Positions 1-6,914 of a DNA stretch of 14,962 bases are shown here, piece by piece (position 1 is the first letter of the stretch; each line of letters opens with the position of its first letter). Both the position numbers and the translations under genes were made by a program. Source of the DNA: DATAOG01 sp046727895 (GTDB taxonomy: Bacteria > Pseudomonadota > Alphaproteobacteria > Geminicoccales > Geminicoccaceae); assembly GCA_046727895.1 (NCBI GenBank), contig JBKPDM010000032.1, positions 1-14,962 of the forward strand, given 5' to 3'. Below the pieces are notes generated by a model, which made no database searches, was not told the DNA's origin, and saw nothing but the letters and a program-made list of their open reading frames with translations.

Positions 1-1
1 T

Positions 2-88
2 CAGTGGCTTGACGCCAAAGTCTACCCGAAGCCGCTGGAGACCGGCCGCGGAAAAACGCTGATTCGCACAATTATTTCAGCACGTTAG
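2..88 (+). CDS. 3' end of an unidentified ORF
   Basis: The frame is open from the left edge and ends in TAG at 86-88. It encodes 28 residues including WLDAKVYPKPLETG and ending in IISAR. The fragment is too short to assign to a family; it has no membrane segment and no motif I recognise. It converges on the frameshifted gene that follows, with about 43 bases between the two stops. It could be the C-terminus of a real gene that starts outside the window, or a chance open frame. Confidence 0.25.
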   Translation, partial: QWLDAKVYPKPLETGRGKTLIRTIISAR

Positions 89-131
89 GCTTTATGGACG
101 GGCACTAGCCTAGAGCTTTTCATAGCCCTGA

Positions 132-616
132 CTACTGCTTCGGGGCTTCCAGCAGCTCGCGGGCCTGATTCGTTAGCGACGGATTGGCTGTAACGATATA
201 GTATAAAGCGAGCGCGAGAAGTGCAAAAGGAATGCGGCGACAATGCCCGCTGCAACATTGATGCCGAACGCTCGGAAACCGCTAGTGAAGCGCTGTATCT
301 CGGATAGGATCGATTGATCCACGGCCTCTTTGCGCTGTCGCAAAATTTCCCGCTCAAGAAACGCTCTTGCCGCCAGTCCGAAGCTCTCAAGCGCTTCGTC
401 TCGAATGCGCTTCAGCCGTGCATCCGGTATTTGCGCTATCCAGGCATTGATCTCCTCATCTTTTGGAGGTCGACCCTGACGCTGCTCTTCATGCTCGACC
501 CATTCGTAGAGTTCTGCCGAGAAGGCCCCGTAGGCCAGCAAGGCCACTTCAGGCGGGTCGTCTTCGCCGTTCCCGCGGGTAAAGGCTTCGAAAACGTCCC
601 TAGGGTTCGCAGGCAT
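132..616 (-). pseudogene. Frameshifted hypothetical protein with C-terminal membrane helix
   Basis: Read from ATG at 614-616, the frame gives 130 plausible residues: a charged helical region (ELYEWVEHEEQRQ around 35-47; ESFGLAARAFLEREILRQRK around 77-96), then FGINVAAGIVAAFL. It then passes into an unnatural tail ending at 173. If one T is added to the T4 run (A4 at 225-228 on the plus strand), translation continues as ALLALALYYIVTANPSLTNQ and stops with TAG at 132-134, giving about 161 residues with one clean C-terminal transmembrane helix. The restored helix is the main argument that the two frames are one gene. No clear ribosome site precedes the ATG, but the gene follows the DUF2188-like gene by 42 bases and may be co-transcribed. 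Function unknown. The lesion may be a real mutation or a homopolymer sequencing error. Confidence 0.7.
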
Positions 617-658
617 CGATGAGTCGATGCGGTCAAGCGGAGTGCGCGGCCAACGACT

Positions 659-904
659 TCAAGACTTCCTTCCACCCCGTGGCCGCGGCTCGTAACGGCA
701 GCTATCGTGGTCCTTGGTGCGGCCATCTCGCCCTTTGACCACCACCTCGTGCCGGCTACGGCCAAGCGCGGCCGAGACCCGTCGCGTATTGACCGCAACG
801 ATCTCACCGCTCTTGCTGCGAATCCGATCAAACGATCCGCCGGACTGGTTGTTGGTCATTCGCCCAGTGGTCATATATCGACCGGTGCGAGCATCTCGCT
901 TCAT
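659..904 (-). CDS. Small DUF2188-like protein
   Basis: 81 residues. The ATG at 902-904 was chosen over an upstream in-frame start at 958 because GAGGA lies just before it at good spacing. The C-terminal third, VVVKGRDGRTKDHDS (residues 54-68), closely resembles the end of DUF2188 proteins, which typically close with a GRDGRIRDRDSYG-like motif. The usual first half of DUF2188 (an HVVP...W segment) is not seen. The N-terminus instead begins MKRDARTGRY, a basic start found on small alphaproteobacterial proteins of unknown role. The protein is very basic and has no membrane helix. It is followed after 42 bases by the frameshifted membrane protein on the same strand. DUF2188 proteins have no established function, so none is proposed. 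It could be a recombined or partial family member. Confidence 0.5.
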   Translation of the reverse strand: MKRDARTGRYMTTGRMTNNQSGGSFDRIRSKSGEIVAVNTRRVSAALGRSRHEVVVKGRDGRTKDHDSCRYEPRPRGGRKS

Positions 905-982
905 ATCCGTCCTCAGCGCGCTTTTGCTAGTTTCACAGATGGGTACTCGACCGCGCAAGAGTAATATCCGGCAGCACCGTAT

Positions 983-1066
983 TTATCGCTCGTGGGCACT
1001 GTTGATCACATAGAGGTTGAGGCCGACTGGCCGCGTGATGAAGCCGACGGCCACCTTGCCTGCCGC
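983..1066 (-). pseudogene. Relic of a TRAP transporter large permease (DctM-like) C-terminus
   Basis: Read on the minus strand, this stretch encodes VAVGFITRPVGLNLYVINS and stops at TAA (983-985). The core resembles the conserved ITPPVGLNLYV motif near the C-terminus of DctM-type TRAP large permeases, with one proline replaced by arginine. The frame upstream (above about 1066) is not hydrophobic, so only about 20 codons survive. It sits directly before the RraA-SDR-aldolase operon, and TRAP transporters for organic acids often neighbour such enzymes. I infer a deletion scar. A chance match is possible because the evidence is a single motif. Confidence 0.4.
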
Positions 1067-1142
1067 CGGCCTATGCGTCGGCGGCGCGCGGCGCTACCGT
1101 CGCGCCGAGCGCCTGAACCGATAGCACGACCGGGAGAGGGAA

Positions 1143-1850
1143 ATGCCCGACCAGCCGCTGACCGAGGCCGAGCTCGCGGAGCTGCGCAAGTACGACACGC
1201 CGACCATCTGCAATGCGCTCGAGCTGGTGGCGCCCGAGCGGCGCGCGCTCGGCTTCACTACGGAGACGCTGATCTGCCCCTTCCCGCAGCTGCCGCCCAT
1301 GGTCGGCTACGCGCGCACGGCGCTGATCCGCTCGGCGCTGCCGTCGGGCCTGTCCGCGGCCGAGCAGCGCAAGGCGAGGCTCGAGCACTATCGCTACGTC
1401 GCCGATGGCAGCGGCCCCAGGGTCGTGGTGATCCAGGACCTCGATTCGCGGATCGGCTTCGGCTGCTTCTGGGGCGAAGTGCAGACGGCGATCCACAAGG
1501 CGCTCGGCTGTCTTGGGCTCGTCACCAACGGTGGCGTGCGCGACCTCGATGCCATCGCGCCGGAATTTCAGGTGCTGTGCGGCAAGGTCACGCCCTCGCA
1601 CGCGCACGTGCACGGCATCACGATCGGCGGCACGGTCGACGTGTTCGGCATGATCGTGCGCTCGGGCGATCTGATTCACGCCGATCGGCACGGCGCCGTG
1701 GTGATCCCGCACGAGGTCGCGCGCGAGGTGGCGGGCGCGGCCGAGCTCTGCGCGCGGCGCGAGGCGCCGATCCTCAAGGTCGCGCGCAGCCGGGACTTCT
1801 CGCTCGAGGCGCTCGAGCGGGCGATGGCCGATGCGGCCGAGATCCACTGA
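1143..1850 (+). CDS. RraA family protein (HMG/CHA aldolase-like)
   Basis: 235 residues, the usual length for the family. Starts at ATG 1143 with GGGAGAGGG immediately upstream. The RraA / 4-hydroxy-4-methyl-2-oxoglutarate aldolase fold is shown by the N-terminal YDTPTICNALE (17-27), the central TNGGVRDLDAI (128-138; R133 and D134 match the substrate- and metal-site Arg/Asp of the family) and SGDLIHADRHGAVVIP (174-189; the family usually has PGDL). Known members cleave 4-hydroxy-4-methyl-2-oxoglutarate or decarboxylate oxaloacetate with a divalent metal; others bind RNase E, which is less likely given the enzyme neighbours. It is the first gene of a four-gene operon; the SDR follows after 12 bases. 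Likely a cytosolic aldolase or decarboxylase for a branched or sugar-derived keto acid. The exact substrate cannot be read from the sequence. Confidence 0.85.
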   Translation: MPDQPLTEAELAELRKYDTPTICNALELVAPERRALGFTTETLICPFPQLPPMVGYARTALIRSALPSGLSAAEQRKARLEHYRYVADGSGPRVVVIQDLDSRIGFGCFWGEVQTAIHKALGCLGLVTNGGVRDLDAIAPEFQVLCGKVTPSHAHVHGITIGGTVDVFGMIVRSGDLIHADRHGAVVIPHEVAREVAGAAELCARREAPILKVARSRDFSLEALERAMADAAEIH

Positions 1851-1862
1851 GGAGTCCGGATC

Positions 1863-2582
1863 ATGTCGCTTACTGGCAAACGGGTGATGGTGGTTGGAGG
1901 CGGCTCCGGCATCGGGCTCGCCGCCGCGAGGCGTCTCGCCGGCGCGGGCGCTCGCGTAGTCGTCGTCGGTCGCTCGACGGACAAGCTCGCCAGGGCCAAG
2001 GCCGAAATCGCCGGCGATGTCGAGACCCGGGCCGCGGATCTGGCGGACGAGGCCGCGGCCAGGCGGCTGTTCGATGGCATCGGGCCGCTCGACCATCTGG
2101 TGATCACGGCTGCCGGCAGCCCGGCCTGGGGCCCGTTCCACGAGCTCGAGCCGGCGTGTCTGCGGGCCGCATTCGAGGGCAAGTTCTGGCCCTATTTCCA
2201 CGCGGCCCGCTACGGCGCGCCCTTGCTCGCGAAAGACGGCTCGATCCTGTTCATGACCGGCGGCGCCAGCCGCTCGGCGATCCCCGGCACGGCGGGGCTT
2301 GCCGCGGTCAACGGCGCGATCGCAGCGATGGCGCGAACGCTGGCGAGAGAGCTGGCCCCGATCCGCGTGAACGTGCTCTCGCCCGGCTTCGTCGACACGC
2401 CGGCCTATGACGCGATGCCGGCGGACGCCCGCGCGAACCTCTATCGAAGGATGGCCGAGGCGGTCCCGCTCGGGCGGATCGGGGCGGGAGATGAGCTGGC
2501 CGGGGCGGCGGTCTTTCTGCTCGCGAACGGCTTCACCACGGGCGCTCTGCTGGACGTCGACGGCGGCCGGCGGCTGGTCTGA
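1863..2582 (+). CDS. Atypical SDR family oxidoreductase
   Basis: 239 residues with GGAG at 1851-1854 before the ATG. The Rossmann signature is present as GGGSGIG (12-18), followed by VVVVGRS (32-38, a cofactor-specificity region with Arg), AADL (57-60) and AAGSP (83-87, in place of NNAG). The C-terminal half has the SDR segment RVNVLSPGFVDTP (168-180) and a final DVDGG. The catalytic YxxxK is missing: where classical members read YxxxK, this protein reads LAAVN (146-150), so Tyr is replaced by Leu and Lys by Asn. I recall an SDR subgroup with the same AAVNGA pattern, so this is probably a lineage trait and not damage. The frame is intact and embedded in the operon. It may use a different catalytic mechanism or act as a binding protein; redox activity is uncertain. 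Confidence 0.85.
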   Translation: MSLTGKRVMVVGGGSGIGLAAARRLAGAGARVVVVGRSTDKLARAKAEIAGDVETRAADLADEAAARRLFDGIGPLDHLVITAAGSPAWGPFHELEPACLRAAFEGKFWPYFHAARYGAPLLAKDGSILFMTGGASRSAIPGTAGLAAVNGAIAAMARTLARELAPIRVNVLSPGFVDTPAYDAMPADARANLYRRMAEAVPLGRIGAGDELAGAAVFLLANGFTTGALLDVDGGRRLV

Positions 2583-2680
2583 GCGGCGCGGGTCGCCCGG
2601 CGTTCTGATCGATTGACGAAGCTCGCCCCGCTGGTCAGAGTTGGGCCAACCCAACCAGACCAAGGGAGGCAACGAGGTCC

Positions 2681-3502
2681 ATGGCGGCGCCTGGCTTGAA
2701 GGATATGGCCCGGAGCCCGGAGCTCAAGCTCGGCCACTTCATCGTCGAATTCGCGACCCCCGGGATCGGCCAGATCCTGAAGGCGGCCGGTTGCGATTTC
2801 GCGCTCTTCGACACCGAGCATTCGGGCTTCGGCTTCGAGACCATCAAGAGCGTGCTGCGCTACATGCAGGCGGCCGATCTGCCGACCGTGGTGCGGGTGC
2901 CGTCCAAGGAGTACCACCACATCGCGCGCGCCGCCGACATGGGCGCCGAGGGCATCATGCTGCCGATGGTCGGCTCGCCCGAGGAGGCGCGCGCGATCCT
3001 CGATTGCCTGAAGTACGTACCGGACGGACGGCGCGGCGTGGCCCTCGGGATCGCGCACGATCGCTACCTGCCCGGGCCGACCATGGGAAAGCTGGCTGCG
3101 GCCAACCGGTGGACCACGCTCTTCGCTCAGATCGAGACCCGCGAGGGGGTCGAGAACGCCGACGCGATCGCCGCCACGGGCGGGGTCGACTGCCTCTGGA
3201 TCGGCCATTTCGATCTCAGCTGCTCGCTCGGCATTCCCGGCCAGTTCGAGCACCAGGACTTCACCGATGCGGTCAAGGCGGTCGCCAAGGCCTGCAAGAA
3301 GCGAGGCAAGGCGCTCGGACGCCTGGTGCCTACGGTCGACGAAGCGGTCCGCCTGCGCGAGCAGGGCTTCGACTTCCTCTGCTACTCGGGCGACGTCTGG
3401 GCGCTCCAGGGCGCGGTCCAGGCGGGCATCGCCGAGATCCGCGCGCGCACGGCGGTCGAGGGCAAGGACAAGTCGAAACGGTCGAAGAAGAAAAAGAAGT
3501 AA
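2681..3502 (+). CDS. HpcH/HpaI family aldolase
   Basis: 273 residues; ATG 2681 lies after GGGAGG (2664-2669) and GAGG (2674-2677). M9 (2705) is a possible alternative start. Class II metal-dependent aldolase motifs are in order: LFDTEHSGFG (42-51, catalytic His47 region), VRVPSKEYHHI (71-81, R72), GIMLPMV (91-97), QIET (150-153, metal ligand E152) and GHFDLS (175-180, metal ligand D178; the family usually has GPxDLS). Relatives cleave 2-keto-3-deoxy or 4-hydroxy-2-oxo acids to pyruvate plus an aldehyde. The last dozen residues are almost all Lys, Ser and Arg (KDKSKRSKKKKK), an unusual basic tail. It lies 98 bases after the SDR and 17 bases before the dehydrogenase. Probably cytosolic and carries out the retro-aldol step of the pathway. 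Confidence 0.9.
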   Translation: MAAPGLKDMARSPELKLGHFIVEFATPGIGQILKAAGCDFALFDTEHSGFGFETIKSVLRYMQAADLPTVVRVPSKEYHHIARAADMGAEGIMLPMVGSPEEARAILDCLKYVPDGRRGVALGIAHDRYLPGPTMGKLAAANRWTTLFAQIETREGVENADAIAATGGVDCLWIGHFDLSCSLGIPGQFEHQDFTDAVKAVAKACKKRGKALGRLVPTVDEAVRLREQGFDFLCYSGDVWALQGAVQAGIAEIRARTAVEGKDKSKRSKKKKK

Positions 3503-3519
3503 GTGGTGCGGAGGCAATC

Positions 3520-4566
3520 ATGAGCAAGTTCCGGGTCGCGCTCAGCGGCGACTTCAAGAAGCCGGACGGCAGCCCGGCCTTTCCGGATTTCGATCTCGCA
3601 CCGCTCGAGCAGAATCCGGCGGTCGAGCACAGCTTCATCAAGACGAACGGGGTGATCCAGGCGGCCGATCTCGACGGCTTCGATGCGCTGATCCTGCTGA
3701 TTCCGCGGATCGAGCCGGAGAGCTTTCCCGCCGACGGCCGGCTCGCGATCATCGCCCGCTTCGGGGTCGGCTACGACACGGTCAACGTGCAGGCCTGCAC
3801 CGACCATGGCTGCGCGCTGGCGATCACCCCGGACGGGGTGCGCCGGCCGGTCGCGGTCGCGATCCTGACCTTCATGCTGGCCCTGACCGGCAGGCTCGCA
3901 GCCAAGGACCGGATCACGCGCCAGGGCCCGGAGGGCTGGGCGCGGCGGAGCGAGCTCATGGGCACGGGCCTGATCGGGCGCACGCTCGGCCAGCTCGGCA
4001 TCGGCAACATCGGCGCCGAGGTGTTCCGCCTCGCCAAGCCCTTCGGGATGCACTACATCGCGCACGATCCCTACGTCGACCCCAAGGTCGCCAAGGAGCT
4101 CGGCGTGCGCCTGGTCGGCCTCGAGGAGCTGTTCCTCGAGGCGGACGTGCTCTCGGTCTCCTGCCCGCTCAACGACGATACCCATCACATCGTCAATGCC
4201 GAGCGCCTCGCCCTGATGAAGCCGAGCGCCTATCTGATCAACACCGCGCGTGGCCCGGTGGTCGACGAGAAGGCGCTGGCCAGGGTCCTGCAGGAGGGCC
4301 GGATCGCGGGCGCCGGGCTCGACGTCTTCGAGCAGGAGCCGAGCCCCACGGACAACCCGCTCTACCAGCTCGACAACGTGCTCCTGACGCCGCACGCGCT
4401 CTGCTGGACCGATCAGTGCTTCGCCGGCATCGGTGCGGCCGACGTCAAGGCGGTGTTCGATGTCATGCACGGCCGCGTGCCGACCGGGATCGTCAACCGC
4501 GAGGTCGTCGATCAGCCGGCCTGGCAGGCGAAGCTCGAGCGCTATCGCGGCCAGTTCGGCGGGTAG
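3520..4566 (+). CDS. D-isomer-specific 2-hydroxyacid dehydrogenase
   Basis: 348 residues. The start is fixed by GGAGG at 3510-3514, five bases before ATG 3520, although the frame is open further upstream. N-terminal substrate domain about 1-110, including RFGVGYDTVNV (80-90). NAD domain with LGIGNIG (159-165) and a following acidic residue in HDPYVDP (182-188, D183), consistent with NAD over NADP. Catalytic residues of the family: R244 in NTARGPVVDE (241-250), E273 in FEQEP (270-274) and H292 in LLTPHA (288-293). PGDH- or glyoxylate-reductase-like length, with no ACT domain. It interconverts a 2-keto acid and a D-2-hydroxyacid, probably handling the product or substrate of the two aldolases upstream. 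Its stop is 10 bases from the converging ChrA stop, with no terminator hairpin seen between them. Confidence 0.92.
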   Translation: MSKFRVALSGDFKKPDGSPAFPDFDLAPLEQNPAVEHSFIKTNGVIQAADLDGFDALILLIPRIEPESFPADGRLAIIARFGVGYDTVNVQACTDHGCALAITPDGVRRPVAVAILTFMLALTGRLAAKDRITRQGPEGWARRSELMGTGLIGRTLGQLGIGNIGAEVFRLAKPFGMHYIAHDPYVDPKVAKELGVRLVGLEELFLEADVLSVSCPLNDDTHHIVNAERLALMKPSAYLINTARGPVVDEKALARVLQEGRIAGAGLDVFEQEPSPTDNPLYQLDNVLLTPHALCWTDQCFAGIGAADVKAVFDVMHGRVPTGIVNREVVDQPAWQAKLERYRGQFGG

Positions 4567-4576
4567 TGGGCTTCCG

Positions 4577-5986
4577 TCACGGCATGGCGCCGACGAGGCG
4601 CAAGAGCATGCCGGCAACGGCCGCGCCGGCAAGCAGCGGCAGGATGCCGAGCTGGTAGCGGAAGACGGCGATCAGCGCCGCGCCCGCCAGTGCGCCCGCC
4701 CAAGGGTCGAGACTCGCCGGAACCGGCAGATCCAGGCTCCAGCCGAAGGCGCTGACCCGGCGGATCTGATGGAACATGGTGTGGATCGCGAACCAGATCG
4801 CGAGGTTGAGGATGACGCCGACGACCGCCGCCGTGATCGCCGAGAGCGCGCCGCCGAGCGCCCGATGGCCGCGCAGGCGCTCGACGAACGGCGCGCCGAG
4901 AAAGATCCAAAGGAAGCAGGGGGTGAAGGTCACCCAGGTCGTGAGCAGGCCGCCGATGGTTCCGGCCAGCGCCGGGTGGAGAGGGCCGGGCGCTCGATAG
5001 GCCGCCATGAAGCCCACGAACTGAACGACCATGATCAGCGGGCCGGGCGTCGTCTCGGCCATGCCGAGCCCGTCCAGCATCTCGCCCGGGGCGAGCCAGC
5101 CATAGTCGCCCACCGCCTGCTGGGCGACGTAGGCGAGCACGGCATAGGCCCCGCCGAACGTCACCATCGCCATCTTGCTGAAGAAGACCGCGATCTGGCT
5201 GTAGACGCTGCCAGCTCCGAGCGTCAGCAGAATCGCCGCCACCGGAGCGAGCCAGAGCAGCAACCAGACCGCGGCCATTGACACCGTGCGCGCCACCGAC
5301 GGTCGCGCATGCGGCGGCAGCGCCTCGCCCAGAACCGTATCGTCAACTGAGGCGCTCCCCTGCCCGCCTGCGTCGTGGCTGCCTGCCGGGCGAAACTGCG
5401 ACAGGCCGAGCCGCCCGCTGACGAAGCCCGCTACGCCGGCCGCCAGCACGATCAGAGGGAACGGCGCGTGTAAGAAGAAGATGCCGACGAAGGACGCGGC
5501 CGCGATCGCGAGCATGACGCGGTTCTTGAGTGCCCGTCTGCCGATCCGGACGACCGCATGCAGCACGATCGCGAGCACGGCCGCCTTGAGGCCGAAGAAC
5601 AGGGCGGCGACGAGGCCGACCTTGCCGTAGGCGGCATAGACGTAGCTCAGGCCCATGATTGCGATCATCCCGGGCAGGACGAACAGACCGCCTGCGAGAA
5701 TCCCGCCCCATGTGCGATGCAGGAGCCAGCCGACATAGGTCGCGAGCTGCTGCGCTTCGGGGCCGGGCAGCAGCATGCAGAAGTTGAGCGCGTGCAGGAA
5801 CCGGCTCTCCGACACCCAGCGCTTTTCTTCCACGAGGATGCGATGCATCACGGCGATCTGCCCGGCGGGCCCGCCGAAGCTCAGCATGGCCACCCGGATC
5901 CACACCCGGAGCGCCTCGCCGAACGAGGGATAGGGCGGAGCGCTCACCGCCCGGTGCGCACCGAGGCTGACCGTGGTTTCGAGCAT
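4577..5986 (-). CDS. chrA: Chromate efflux transporter ChrA
   Basis: 469 residues from ATG at 5984-5986, one base after the ChrB stop (TGAGATG), which argues for translational coupling. A two-domain (long-chain) CHR transporter: the first half has LSFGGPAGQI (35-44) and FCMLLPGPEAQQ (69-80), and the second half repeats them as VTFGGAY (275-281) and ETTPGPL (311-317). About ten or more hydrophobic helices lie in two blocks, separated by a polar linker around 200-230. Known members export chromate from the cytoplasm using the proton motive force. An N-terminal extension upstream of MLETTV is open but overlaps ChrB and is not needed. Some CHR homologues carry other oxyanions, so chromate is the best but not the only option; the ChrB partner supports it. 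Confidence 0.93.
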   Translation of the reverse strand: MLETTVSLGAHRAVSAPPYPSFGEALRVWIRVAMLSFGGPAGQIAVMHRILVEEKRWVSESRFLHALNFCMLLPGPEAQQLATYVGWLLHRTWGGILAGGLFVLPGMIAIMGLSYVYAAYGKVGLVAALFFGLKAAVLAIVLHAVVRIGRRALKNRVMLAIAAASFVGIFFLHAPFPLIVLAAGVAGFVSGRLGLSQFRPAGSHDAGGQGSASVDDTVLGEALPPHARPSVARTVSMAAVWLLLWLAPVAAILLTLGAGSVYSQIAVFFSKMAMVTFGGAYAVLAYVAQQAVGDYGWLAPGEMLDGLGMAETTPGPLIMVVQFVGFMAAYRAPGPLHPALAGTIGGLLTTWVTFTPCFLWIFLGAPFVERLRGHRALGGALSAITAAVVGVILNLAIWFAIHTMFHQIRRVSAFGWSLDLPVPASLDPWAGALAGAALIAVFRYQLGILPLLAGAAVAGMLLRLVGAMP

Positions 5987-5987
5987 C

Positions 5988-6806
5988 TCAGGCACCCGGC
6001 TTCTTCGATGGCCAGTTATGGGTCTCGTCGGTCGCGTCCCGGCACCACCGATAGAACGCGTCGTAGAGCGCAAGCCCGGCCTCGAGCTGGGCGAGGTCGT
6101 CGGCATACATTCGCGACAGGCCAAGCGATGCCGCGAGCAGGCCGGCCGCCTCCGGGGCGAGGTCGAGGCGGGCGGTATCGGCGCCGCGCACGATGGTCGC
6201 GAGACGCTCGAGCGGCTCGGCCCTGATGTCGAACTCCTCGATCATCGTGTCGAAGGTGCAGCGCTCGCCGCGGTGGCTCCAGAAGACACCCTCGACGTCG
6301 AACGGCGTGGCGCCGAAGCGCTCGGCCACCGCCTCGACCTCTGGCGGCGACACGAACAGGAACACGGCCGCCGGGTCGACGAACCGGCGGATGAGCCAGG
6401 GGCAGGCGATGCGGTCGATCTTGGGGCGCGAGCGGGTCACCCAGACGGTCCGGCCCTGTACATCAGGGCGCGGCAGCTTGTCGGCCTGCACCATGGGCAG
6501 TCCCGCCTTCGCCCAGGCTTCGATGCCGCCCTCGAGGCTGTCGGCCGGCACACCTTCATGACGGAGCCAGGCCGCGGCTCCCTGGCTGAGCTTCAGCCCC
6601 TTCTGACAGATCACGATCGCGGACCGTCCGGCGAACTCGCGCGCCCAGTCCGGCGCCCGCTCGTACGGCCGCCGCACGGAGCCGGGGATCAGCCTGGGCA
6701 GGACCGCGAAATCCTCATCGAGACAGACGTCGATGAGCGCCGGGCACCTCGGCGTGCCGATCAGTCGGGCGAGCTTGTCGACGGAGATGGTGTTGATCGA
6801 CGACAT
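5988..6806 (-). CDS. chrB: Rhodanese-ChrB fusion, chromate resistance protein
   Basis: 272 residues. ATG 6806 was chosen because AAGGAGG stands just upstream; an in-frame start at 6848 lies inside the leader inverted repeat region and is less likely. Residues 1-110 form a rhodanese domain: IDVCLDEDF (25-33), IPGSVRRPYE (40-49), the active-site loop around C67 (CQKGLKLSQG) and LEGGIEAWAKAGLP (91-104). Residues 118-265 are the ChrB domain, with VWVTRSRPKIDRIACPWLIR (121-140), RFVDP, FVSPPEVE and CTFDTMIEEF (183-192). ChrB proteins regulate chromate operons and assist resistance in Ochrobactrum and relatives; the sulfurtransferase domain may add a persulfide or redox function. Encoded first in a two-gene operon with ChrA. 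Autoregulation through the leader palindrome is an inference. Confidence 0.9.
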   Translation of the reverse strand: MSSINTISVDKLARLIGTPRCPALIDVCLDEDFAVLPRLIPGSVRRPYERAPDWAREFAGRSAIVICQKGLKLSQGAAAWLRHEGVPADSLEGGIEAWAKAGLPMVQADKLPRPDVQGRTVWVTRSRPKIDRIACPWLIRRFVDPAAVFLFVSPPEVEAVAERFGATPFDVEGVFWSHRGERCTFDTMIEEFDIRAEPLERLATIVRGADTARLDLAPEAAGLLAASLGLSRMYADDLAQLEAGLALYDAFYRWCRDATDETHNWPSKKPGA

Positions 6807-6848
6807 GTGCGTCCTCCTTGGTGGGATCAGGACGCGATGCTTCAGCAT

Positions 6849-6884
6849 GTCGCCTCATGGGGAGATCGCGATCCCCATGGCGAC
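6849..6884 (-). promoter_or_regulatory. Imperfect inverted repeat, candidate operator of chrBA
   Basis: A 36-bp palindrome: GTCGCC-TC-ATGGGG-A-GATC on one side and GATCCCCATGGCGAC on the other, around a GC centre, with two small interruptions in one arm. It begins directly after the proposed -10 box and ends 42 bases before the chrB ATG, so it would cover the transcription start. This is a typical repressor position. It could also act as an RNA stem-loop in the leader. The arms are long enough that chance is unlikely. Confidence 0.6.
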
Positions 6885-6914
6885 ACTACAGACCCGGCGC
6901 AGGCTCGCTGTCAA
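6885..6914 (-). promoter_or_regulatory. Promoter of the chrBA operon
   Basis: On the minus strand a perfect TTGACA (6909-6914) is followed after 18 bp by TGTAGT (6885-6890, four of six matches to TATAAT). It is about 78 bases upstream of the chrB start and directly abuts the inverted repeat at 6849-6884. A sigma-70-type promoter overlapped or followed by an operator fits inducible metal resistance. Confidence 0.6.

Noticed and set aside
992..2410. A 472-codon plus-strand open frame over RraA and SDR.
   Set aside because: Low-complexity Arg/Gly/Ala shadow in another frame of two recognised genes.
1071..2672. A 533-codon minus-strand open frame.
   Set aside because: Arg/Asp/Ala-rich shadow of the RraA and SDR genes; it has no fold-like pattern, and the opposite strand shows clear families.
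2641..3519. The dehydrogenase frame stays open upstream through the whole aldolase gene, so a -1 slip in the A-rich end of the aldolase could make a fusion protein.
   Set aside because: The run reads G-AAA-AAG in the aldolase frame and not the canonical A-AAA-AAG, no stimulatory stem is seen, and a good GGAGG stands before the dehydrogenase ATG. Long open shadow frames are normal in GC-rich DNA.
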